NCBI RefSeq assembly: GCF_003352005.1
Contig: NZ_CP024848.1
Span: 1,869,001-1,933,000 of the forward strand
Direction: 5' to 3'
Source of the DNA: Oceanobacillus zhaokaii
GTDB lineage: Bacteria > Bacillota > Bacilli > Bacillales > Amphibacillaceae
Length of the DNA: 64,000 nt
This document shows positions 57,844 through 64,000 of this stretch, one piece after another. The notes under the pieces are model-generated. The model did no database searches and was not told where the DNA came from. It saw nothing but the letters and a program-made list of their open reading frames with translations. How positions within the stretch are numbered: position 1 is the stretch's first letter; every line of letters begins with the position of its first letter. The position numbers were made by a program, and so were the translations under genes.

Positions 57844-58226
57844 TCTAAATCATGTACCTTAGTAGAGGAAAAGTTAATATATTCCCTCTTAGACTCTTCT
57901 GTTACGTCTCTAAAGTGATATTGTCTCCATAACGGTTCATGCTGTGGTTTAATAGATTTATATCCCAATATCTGTCTTCTTTGAAACTCACCCTTTTCAC
58001 TGTAAAAGTATTCTAAGGCTTTAATGGTTTCCACAAGATTTTTTTGGAATTGTAAAAATAAGTCAGATTTTAATTTTATTAATAAACTAAGGCGTAAGTT
58101 TCTTGTTTGTGTATCTAAGTTTTCTTTTTGGTTTTTGTAATTTGATCTTTGAGTAATATACACTCCAAACAATGCTAAAACAGCAGGTATTGTTGCCTTA
58201 ATGATTTCTTCCAAATAAGCACTCAT
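57840..58226 (-). CDS. membrane-anchored helical protein, second gene of the nuclease operon
   Basis: 128 residues: one N-terminal membrane helix (about 8-26, IIKATIPAVLALFGVYITQ) and a long cytoplasmic helical part. Layout resembles the small one-span phage/defence-island proteins. Begins 41 bp after the nuclease gene and overlaps the next gene. GGAGG precedes the ATG. Confidence 0.6.
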   Translation of the reverse strand: MSAYLEEIIKATIPAVLALFGVYITQRSNYKNQKENLDTQTRNLRLSLLIKLKSDLFLQFQKNLVETIKALEYFYSEKGEFQRRQILGYKSIKPQHEPLWRQYHFRDVTEESKREYINFSSTKVHDLE

Positions 58227-58267
58227 ATAAACCTCCTACTTATATTAAATTGAAAAAATGTTTGTTT

Positions 58268-59275
58268 TCAGTCCCAAGTCTTATTTGGAAAATACTCTGC
58301 TTCATAATGCCACAAAAAATTATGAACATATGATAAATTAAAATTAAAGGGATTTTCAAATAAAGGAAATAAATCTAAACAAATCTGATTGAAATATAAA
58401 TAATCTTGCGCAGTTTCATTTTTTAGGTCAATATCAGTAATATGGAATCTTTTCATGGCGTTAATCACATTAGGCTCAATAACAGTGTATTCCATTGGAT
58501 AGAGAGCAGATAATAATTGTGTTATGAAGAAAAGACCACCTTTTTCAATGCCATATTTTGAATTTTTACCCGTTGTATTCTGTATTTTTATTTCAATAGG
58601 AACGTTAGTAGCTTTAAGCTGTGCAACTAAGTTTTTAAAACTTGCATAATTATTCTTGATATTGTTTAATAATTCAGTCTTTCCTCTGGATTTCATAGTA
58701 TATTTCTTCAACGAGAAGATTACTAAGTCCTTATCATTGATTTTTTCTATACTTGTTAGAATGTTATGTAATTCATTTGTTGCGTCATTATGCCACTCTG
58801 AATCTTCATAAATTCTTTTTTGTAGTTTTATATTTGTTTCGAAATTGGTAATGGCTTCAAATAAATAGGGAGTAGCGTTTATTATTTTAGATTTTTTTAA
58901 AAATCTTTTAGCAGGTAACGTGGGGCAATCTTCTAATTTTATAGAATCACCTTGCAAAGATCCAGTCATGTACCAACTGTATATATTGCCATTGGTACAG
59001 CAAAAAAATGGTGAGTTCAATCTCTGGGCATAAGATTCTGCTTGAGGAACTGCAAAGTCTATGTCAGAATCCTTACAGTCTTTTACCTCAATTACACAAA
59101 AGATTTTTCTTCTATAGAATTTATCATAGTAGTATAAGACAAAGTCTGCCCAAATAGTTTTCGTACCCATCTGTACAGGGACTCTACCATAACCTTGAAT
59201 ATTATCTTCTGGAAATTGAAACCTATCAACTAAGTCAGGTTTGACTTTATCTAAAGCAACTAGTAACTCACTCAT
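58268..59275 (-). CDS. PD-(D/E)XK nuclease, type I restriction R-subunit N-terminal-like
   Basis: 335 residues. The nuclease core is complete: D44 (TIWADFVLYY), E63-V-K65 (FCVIEVKD) and Q78-x3-Y82 (PQAESYA), the HsdR_N arrangement including the RecB-type QxxxY. There is no helicase domain, so it is not a type I R subunit. The C-terminal 200 residues are helical and unassigned. It probably cuts DNA as a stand-alone effector with its two downstream genes. ATG 59275 is nine bases after AAAGG; ATG 59284 abuts it. Confidence 0.75.
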   Translation of the reverse strand: MSELLVALDKVKPDLVDRFQFPEDNIQGYGRVPVQMGTKTIWADFVLYYYDKFYRRKIFCVIEVKDCKDSDIDFAVPQAESYAQRLNSPFFCCTNGNIYSWYMTGSLQGDSIKLEDCPTLPAKRFLKKSKIINATPYLFEAITNFETNIKLQKRIYEDSEWHNDATNELHNILTSIEKINDKDLVIFSLKKYTMKSRGKTELLNNIKNNYASFKNLVAQLKATNVPIEIKIQNTTGKNSKYGIEKGGLFFITQLLSALYPMEYTVIEPNVINAMKRFHITDIDLKNETAQDYLYFNQICLDLFPLFENPFNFNLSYVHNFLWHYEAEYFPNKTWD

Positions 59276-59507
59276 AGCCAACATCCTTTAATATTATTTT
59301 AAAAACTGTAATAATTTAATTATAACTAATTTAAATCGAATTTTATCTATTAAGGTTCAGTTTAACTATATATTATATTAGGGATTACTTTAAATAATTT
59401 GAGCAAAGATTAACTTTTAGTCGAGTATAATATAATTGGAAAAAAGTGAGATGAGATTACGATAGATTTTGGGGTGTTAGGAGTATTTGAAAAAAGGGAG
59501 AAATTTA

Positions 59508-59840
59508 ATGAAGAAACTATTAATAATATTGATGTTTGCTATGGTACTAACAGCTTGTAGTCAAGATTCTACATCAGGTGGAAGCTATTCAATGGTTGTT
59601 GTTATCAATGGAATTGAATACAATGGCACAAATGGAAATTTGATTGATTACGAAATAGACGAAGAGATTGGTAGGGTTAGCAAAAAAGTAGAACCACATA
59701 TTTTTCCCGAAAATAATCAATCCAACTTTTATGAAGAAGATTCCGTTATTTATTCTGTAAAAAATGAAACTGATTTTATTATTGTAGAAAATACGAAAGG
59801 GGAACAATCTCTGCTTCAAAAACCTTCAGGTTCAAATTAA
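59508..59840 (+). CDS. small lipoprotein
   Basis: 110 residues with signal peptide and lipobox LTAC (Cys near residue 17), then a beta-rich outer part starting SYSMVVVINGIEYNGT. ATG 59508 follows AAGGGAG; the TTG at 59487 is rejected. Repeat hairpins start directly downstream. No further family can be named. Confidence 0.65.
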   Translation: MKKLLIILMFAMVLTACSQDSTSGGSYSMVVVINGIEYNGTNGNLIDYEIDEEIGRVSKKVEPHIFPENNQSNFYEEDSVIYSVKNETDFIIVENTKGEQSLLQKPSGSN

Positions 59841-59875
59841 ATAATAGTTCTTTGGTTGGAATGAGTTACTTTTTA

Positions 59876-59998
59876 ATAACTGGTGTGATAGTTAAACAAG
59901 AAGGTCGTCTAGTACGATCTTTTTCTTTAATCTACACTTACAGAAAATTATGATATTATTACCTTAGGCTCTTGAGCTAACGGGGCAGTTTAATTTAA
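59876..59998 (+). repeat. hairpin repeat unit A/B of the right-end family
   Basis: AACTGGTGTGATAGTTAAAC, then hairpin GGTCGT/ACGATC (59903-59919) with T5, then GCTAACGGGGCAGTTTAAT at 59978. The same layout returns at 60626, 60950, 61068, 61168 and 61291. Confidence 0.6.
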
Positions 59999-60051
59999 TA
60001 GCAATTATTTTTACAATGTCTTATGACATATCTTTTTGTTGAGGTGATTAA

Positions 60052-60507
60052 GTGGATCATAATGAGTACAAAGCATATTTGAAACAGCAATATTCCCATA
60101 AGATTCGACCGTTACAATCAGTTAATGACGTTATCTCCGCATTTCAAAAAAAATTAGATCTTGTCGAAACAGAATTATCTGAATCCGAAATTATTTTCTT
60201 GAAAATGACAATTCTTAACTATACTCATGCACACAAAAACGACCCTATAATATCTAACTTGGATAACTTAAATTTCATTTCGTATGAAGTAGTAAAAAAT
60301 GAAAAAAGTGATTATTACTACAATCATATGAAGATTAACTCTGGTAATGAAAGAATACTTGTCATTATTGAATCCCAGTTAAATGAAATAACCTCCAATT
60401 GCGAAGAACTAAAAGTGGATATGCTTATCGAACGTGGAATCGACACATCTCATGTTAAACAAGACACACCTAATTTTTTTGCATATCTAATGCTTTTTGA
60501 TAATTAA
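60052..60507 (+). CDS. orphan protein
   Basis: 151 residues, helical N-terminal half (LDLVETELSESEIIFLKMTIL) and beta-rich end. GTG start after TTGAGGTGATT. Flanked on both sides by the AACTAACGGG hairpin repeats, so it may be a cassette. No family recognised. Confidence 0.5.
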   Translation: MDHNEYKAYLKQQYSHKIRPLQSVNDVISAFQKKLDLVETELSESEIIFLKMTILNYTHAHKNDPIISNLDNLNFISYEVVKNEKSDYYYNHMKINSGNERILVIIESQLNEITSNCEELKVDMLIERGIDTSHVKQDTPNFFAYLMLFDN

Positions 60508-60625
60508 TCAAAAGAAATTCTCCTTTATAGAGGAAATAAAGTGCTATAATCTCTTCAAATATTGTATTATGGGTAGGAAGTTTTCTTATTCTTAGTTATG
60601 GGGTTTAAATGTTAAACCTTTTGTT

Positions 60626-60701
60626 GCTAACGGGTGCTTTAACACAATAAGCAGATCGTCTATACGGCGGTCTTTTTTTAACTAATGGGGCAGAGCTGAA
60701 G
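60626..60701 (+). repeat. hairpin repeat unit C (best preserved)
   Basis: GCTAACGGGTGCTTTAAC, then hairpin GATCGTC (60654-60660) / GGCGGTC (60666-60672) with T7, then AACTAATGGGGCAGAGCTGAAG. The hairpin with T run looks like an intrinsic terminator. Confidence 0.65.
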
Positions 60702-60799
60702 AAGGAAATAGAAAATAAAAGTAGAATTTATTTAAAGGATGAAATTCTTATTCCGAGTCAGAATAGTTAAACAACGATTAATTAATTGGGAGTTAGAAG

Positions 60800-60931
60800 A
60801 TGAAAAATAAAAAAAGAAATAGAGACGGCTTTTTTAAAGATACCCTAATTGAGTTTATATTTGAAGTGGTTTGGAACATCTTAATGTTTATACCAAGAAT
60901 GATAATTCGCCTAATAGGGAACATTTGGTAA
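60800..60931 (+). CDS. 43-residue basic, hydrophobic small protein
   Basis: Begins MKNKKRNRDGFFKDTLIEF and ends with FIPRMIIRLIGNIW. GGGAG is seven bases before the ATG. Amphipathic membrane-surface peptide by composition. Similar small ORFs occur in Bacillaceae (from memory), without known function. Confidence 0.5.
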   Translation: MKNKKRNRDGFFKDTLIEFIFEVVWNILMFIPRMIIRLIGNIW

Positions 60932-60944
60932 GGTGGCTAATCAA

Positions 60945-61332
60945 ATTAGAACTAACGAGGGCGATTGCAAATAAGAGCTGTCGCTTTTTTACAAACAATA
61001 CAGCATTCCTGTAATAAATGAACTGTAAAAAGGATAAGTTTGTGAATAAACACACTTAAACTAACTGGTGCAAGAGTTAAACAAGGCGATCATCGAAACG
61101 GTTGTCTTTTTTCTTTTTGAAAATCGTTTAGAATATTATGTTAATATTGAATTAAAAGGTTCTCGAACTAACGGGGAAGGTTAGTGAAATTTATATTCAG
61201 TTTATAGAAGTAAAAGGTTATAAAATGGATTGGTCTTTTGGTTTCCAATAATAATTACATTGGCAGTTGTATTCGGCATTTTTGATGATAAAAACTGGTG
61301 CTTTAGTTGAAGTAGAAAGGACATAACATATT
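60945..61332 (+). repeat. hairpin repeat units D-G, gene-free
   Basis: GAACTAACGAGGGCGATTGC (from 60951), AACTAACTGGTGCAAGAGTT plus hairpin GGCGATC/GGTTGTC (61085-61107) with T6, GAACTAACGGGGAAGGTTAG (61168) and AAACTGGTGCTTTAGTTGAA (61291). No gene is supported here. Stem bases differ between units but pairing is kept. Confidence 0.55.
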
Positions 61333-61595
61333 TTATATGACTAATATGTTATGTCCTTTAATTTTCCAACCTCCTTTAAATTTAGGTCTTGATAAGGTTT
61401 TGGTTAAGGGCTTTTTATAATCTAAAATCTCTCCAAACTTCTCTAGCCAAATCAAAGTCATACACTTCATTAATTCTCCCACAAGTGAATCAGTCAGATC
61501 ATCATGATTGTGTAAATCCTCAATGTGGTATTCTAGTTGCTCCTGTTTTTTCTCTTACATATAAATATCCTCAAGATATTTATCTTTGCATCCAT
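61333..61595 (-). pseudogene. decayed small gene
   Basis: After GGGAGGG, ATG 61595 reads MDAK; a one-base shift then gives DKYLEDIYM, a stop TAA, and a long open stretch EKKQEQLEYHIEDLHNHDDL..LIWLEKFGEILDYKK.. to a stop at 61333. A frameshift and a nonsense codon break it. The region just right of it (61610-61700) matches 56705-56815, so it is a decayed relative of that minus-strand cluster. Confidence 0.55.
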
Positions 61596-61785
61596 TTTTT
61601 TCCCTCCCTTCATAACTACAATCGTACAAAGTTACGAAAAGGGGGGATTTAGGAATTATTTAATTCTATATTTTATTAATTCAATGTCATAGAGGCTTTC
61701 ATGCTTCCTTTTATATTAAGTCTACTTTTTAATTTAAAGCACTTATATAATAAAAGAAAAAATAAACCACAAATTTGCAATTATC

Positions 61786-62028
61786 ATGTTTTTTTGGTAT
61801 ATTTTACTTAGCAGAAAAGGTGGTTGTGAAACTTCCTTTTCATTAATTGCTGGTGTTGCTCTTGGATTTTTCTTAGCGAGAAAATACATGATGAACTATA
61901 TGAAAAAGAATCCACCAATTAATGAGCAAATGCTTCGTACACTTATGATGCAAATGGGTCAAAAGCCATCGCAAAAGAAAATTAATCAAATGATGCGTGC
62001 GATGAATAATCAAACTGATAAAAAATAG
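61786..62028 (+). pseudogene. yneF: truncated yneF fused to island sequence
   Basis: The stretch from [12 protein letters not shown] to the stop is yneF. The first 18 codons ([13 protein letters not shown]..) are island sequence read by chance. No ribosome binding site precedes the ATG. It is the part of yneF left behind on the far side of the insertion. Confidence 0.85.
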
Positions 62029-62060
62029 CTGATACATAAGAGTCTGAAGGGTATTGGTTA
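61841..62060 (+). repeat. right boundary repeat of the island (displaced yneF 3' part)
   Basis: One mismatch in 220 bp against 38640-38859. The reading frame from 61786 fuses 18 foreign codons to yneF from codon 14 on and ends at 62028; it has no RBS and lacks part of the membrane helix, so it is not a working gene. Confidence 0.9.
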
Positions 62061-62300
62061 TACAATATCACATAGTAAAGAACTCGTTTGGTTAATTTTT
62101 TTTAAAACCACTTTTTCTGTAGAAAAAATAGAGCAGAAGGAGTGGTTTTTTCGTGTTTTTAGAAATATTTTGGTTAATTTTTTTAATAAATATCTTCAGT
62201 TATATCCTCTTTCATTAAGTTCACCTTTTTCTTTTGATTTTATTATTCTTATAACAAATTGTAAGTCATTTAATAATCTTTAGCTATACCACCAAAAATT
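62061..62300 (+). repeat. diverged continuation of the right boundary repeat with internal deletion
   Basis: 62061-62187 matches 38860-39030 with several indels, including the terminator hairpin. At AAATATCTTCAG the match jumps to 40655-40768, that is, to the first codons and upstream region of the DnaA-domain gene. The integrase and most of that gene (about 1.6 kb) are missing in this copy. The rest up to 62422 contains no gene. Confidence 0.7.
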
Positions 62301-62384
62301 AGTCTAGTTTGTGTATGGATGATAGAACGATACGAAGATTATGTGTCCATTTTCTACTATAGTAGGACTCAGTAATGAAAAAGC

Positions 62385-62408
62385 CTGTAGAGAAAAATTC
62401 TCTACAAG
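62385..62408 (-). terminator. possible terminator of the DHKR-repeat gene
   Basis: CTGTAGAGAA pairs with TTCTCTACA; the A run at 62377-62381 gives T on the minus strand. Confidence 0.5.
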
Positions 62409-62422
62409 CTAATATAAAGGGC

Positions 62423-62782
62423 TTACCAGTCGTCCCTGTGTCTACTGTTATGATCTCTAATAATAACTTCATCAGCGCAGATAAATACATCATCCACATC
62501 AAAGAACCTTCTACGATCACGGTCACGATCACGGTCACGATCACGATCACGGTCACGATTACGATCATGATCATGATCACGTTTGTGGTCACGTTTATGA
62601 TCGCGTTTGTGGTCACGTTTATGATCGCGTTTGTGGTCACGTTTATGATCGCGTTTGTGGTCACGTTTATGATCGCGTTTGTGGTCACGTTTATGATCAC
62701 GTTTGTGGTCATGTTTATGATCACGGTCATGATCACAGTCATCATCACGACGTCGATCGTGTTTGCTTCTAAAAGTTGACAT
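62423..62782 (-). CDS. (DHKR)n repeat protein, spore-coat-like
   Basis: 119 residues. After [15 protein letters not shown] the middle (about 18-70) is a tandem DHKR array encoded by an imperfect 24-bp DNA repeat, then DRDRDR, and the end is a unique [18 protein letters not shown] tail. GGAGGATGCTAG precedes the ATG on the minus strand, which selects this frame over two long shadow frames. His/Asp/Lys/Arg repeats of this sort occur in Bacillaceae spore coat proteins; metal binding is plausible. Confidence 0.65.
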   Translation of the reverse strand: MSTFRSKHDRRRDDDCDHDRDHKHDHKRDHKRDHKRDHKRDHKRDHKRDHKRDHKRDHKRDHKRDHKRDHDHDRNRDRDRDRDRDRDRDRRRFFDVDDVFICADEVIIRDHNSRHRDDW

Positions 62783-63080
62783 CTAGCATCCTCCTTCGCT
62801 CTTTTACTTACGTTAGTATAAATATGCTACTTTTTTAAACGTTGAATAGACTGCTGTATCTACTTTTAATAAATGTACTTATTCCCTAAATGTTTGTAAT
62901 CACCCGAAGGATGAAGAGTATAAGAGAGATTATATATAGGGAAGAAGGATTTTTATATTCTCGAGATTAATAACGAACCATTAGATACGGACAAATTGAC
63001 TAAAAATAATAATGTTTGAATCCAAACAGGTGGGTACACACCAACTAATTTAAAAGTTGTTGCCGAATACCTGCATCAAC
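62783..63080. other. gene-free stretch
   Basis: Leader of the DHKR gene at its left end; the rest has short broken frames only. Confidence 0.4.
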
Positions 63081-63215
63081 AAAAATGGTATTGGACATCA
63101 TACACAAGGTGGTAAGAGTACCGTCATTACAACTGGGGGACTTAATGCTGCAAACCAAAAGAAATTTGAGACTTGGTTAAAATCTAAAGGCTGGTTTTAC
63201 AAAGTATTGAAATAG
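63081..63215 (+). pseudogene. endolysin C-terminal domain relic, copy 2
   Basis: One frame reads NGIGHHTQGGKSTVITTGGL, then NAANQKKFETWLKSKGWFYK and stops at 63213. It has no start and breaks upstream by frameshift. The TTGGLNAANQ..KGWFYKV motif is the tail of phage-type cell-wall amidases, shared with the relic at 51650. Confidence 0.6.
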
Positions 63216-63555
63216 ATTAAATTACGTTAATAGGGTGCATATCATTTACTTGGTATACAGCTTTTTTTGCGATATATAAAAAAGAGGATCTAATAGTAAG
63301 GTGTTAGTTTGAATATCTTGCATTAGGATATCAACTTTTATTGAAAAGTAGTATTGTTCTTAATAATGTACACTTGTAAACTTTATTGTGTACATTACTT
63401 TATAAAACTTTGGAATAATTATTATAGGAAGGTATCATAAATATTTAATTATGAAGCATTTTAATGAATTCAACCTTTTGTCGAATTTATTAGTAATAAA
63501 ATTGGTTACTTCTGTTAAAATAATGGAAGTGGGGTCACGATAAGGGGGAGTTTTT

Positions 63556-64000
63556 TTGTCTGAAATTAATGTATTTCTTGCGTTTGGAGCAGGATTTTTA
63601 TCATTTGTATCACCTTGTGTATTGCCGCTCTATCCAGTGTTCTTATCTTATATAACTGGAATGAGTGTAAGCGAAGTCAAAGAGGAAAATAAAAGATTAA
63701 ATAAAAAAGCATTATTACATACACTGTTTTTCTTACTTGGATTCTCGAGTATTTTTGTAATGATCGGCTTCACTACAACCTATATTTCTGAATTTTTATT
63801 AACCTATCAAGATGTTATTAGACAAATTGGGGCTATCTTAATTGTTTTCTTTGGACTTGTAGTTGTAGGAATCTTTAATTTTGAGTTTTTAATGAAAGAT
63901 AAGAAAATCCATTTTAAAAATCGTCCAGCTGGATTTATCGGTTCATTTATTATTGGGATGGCATTTTCATTGGGATGGACACCATGTACTGGTCCAATTC
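63556..64000 (+). CDS. ccdA: cytochrome c biogenesis protein CcdA, N-terminal part
   Basis: The first 148 codons of a DsbD/CcdA-family thiol-electron transporter, cut by the window edge. The membrane helices carry FLSFVSPCVLPLYPVFLSY and MAFSLGWTPCTGPI, the two conserved Pro/Cys motifs with the redox cysteines. CcdA passes electrons across the membrane for cytochrome c maturation and spore disulphide control. TTG 63556 follows AAGGGGGAG. In B. subtilis it lies just after yneF, which fixes the ancestral junction. Confidence 0.93.
   Translation, partial: MSEINVFLAFGAGFLSFVSPCVLPLYPVFLSYITGMSVSEVKEENKRLNKKALLHTLFFLLGFSSIFVMIGFTTTYISEFLLTYQDVIRQIGAILIVFFGLVVVGIFNFEFLMKDKKIHFKNRPAGFIGSFIIGMAFSLGWTPCTGPI

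Noticed and set aside
61389..61652. 87-codon plus-strand frame
   Set aside because: Antisense to the decayed minus-strand gene, no RBS or motif.
62520..62720. CRISPR array
   Set aside because: Contiguous 12/24-bp coding repeat without spacers.
62299..62748. 149-codon minus-strand frame through the DHKR array
   Set aside because: A repeat with period divisible by three keeps all frames open; only the frame starting at 62782 has a ribosome binding site.
62375..62779. 134-codon plus-strand frame through the DHKR array
   Set aside because: Same reason; antisense, no RBS.

Overview
The window is a low-GC Firmicute chromosome of the Bacillaceae, most like Oceanobacillus, Virgibacillus or a close relative. 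The evidence is gene order (tepA-ylzJ-spoIIIE, ymfF-ymfH-ymfI, ymfK-rodZ-pgsA-cinA-recA-rny-ymdB-spoVS-miaB-ymcA-cotE-mutS-mutL, miaA-hfq-spoVK-hflX-ynbB-glnR-glnA-lexA, yneB-ynzC-sirA-yneF ... ccdA), endospore genes (spoIIIE, spoVS, cotE, spoVK, sirA) and strong AGGAGG-type ribosome binding sites. The species call is an inference.

Positions 1-38.6 kb are conserved core. A guanine riboswitch with its terminator (3042-3198) precedes a nucleoside ABC importer (nupNOPQ-like). Next come two M16 peptidase-like genes and the EF-P-modifying reductase gene ymfI, then the envelope, competence and recombination block up to recA (with a probable LexA site), RNase Y and sporulation genes, mismatch repair (mutSL), tRNA modification (miaB, miaA), hfq, and nitrogen control (glnR-glnA behind two GlnR boxes). 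lexA faces a promoter covered by LexA boxes. That promoter does not drive a normal YneA; it drives a 31-residue single-membrane-span peptide.

Positions 38.6-61.9 kb are an accessory island inserted in yneF. Intact yneF is at 38603. A 220-bp copy of its 3' part, with one mismatch, lies at 61841-62060 beyond the island, and a tyrosine integrase sits just inside the left end. The island carries a stand-alone DnaA domain I protein, a DUF4236 plus thermonuclease pair, a secreted protein divergent from a small membrane protein, a large stem-loop beside a winged-helix replication-type protein, and a homing-endonuclease-like protein with YG repeats. It also has a nonsense-split HTH gene, a DUF4062 protein, a HEPN-like protein followed by a 25-codon ORF, a PD-(D/E)XK nuclease operon, many small orphan genes, decayed phage genes and repeated hairpins. 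It looks like a degraded integrative element or prophage with a defence-gene cargo.

Positions 61.9-64 kb return to the chromosome: a spore-coat-like (DHKR)n protein on the minus strand, an endolysin-tail relic, and the start of ccdA, which runs off the window.

Best leads for something undescribed: the SOS-controlled mini-protein at the yneA locus; the DnaA domain I protein 2 kb from sirA; the HEPN-like gene with its micro-ORF; the three-gene nuclease operon at 57.6-59.3 kb; the two-hairpin RNA-like element found at 4.7 and 17.3 kb with a compensatory base change; and the 157-nt stem-loop upstream of the replication-type gene.
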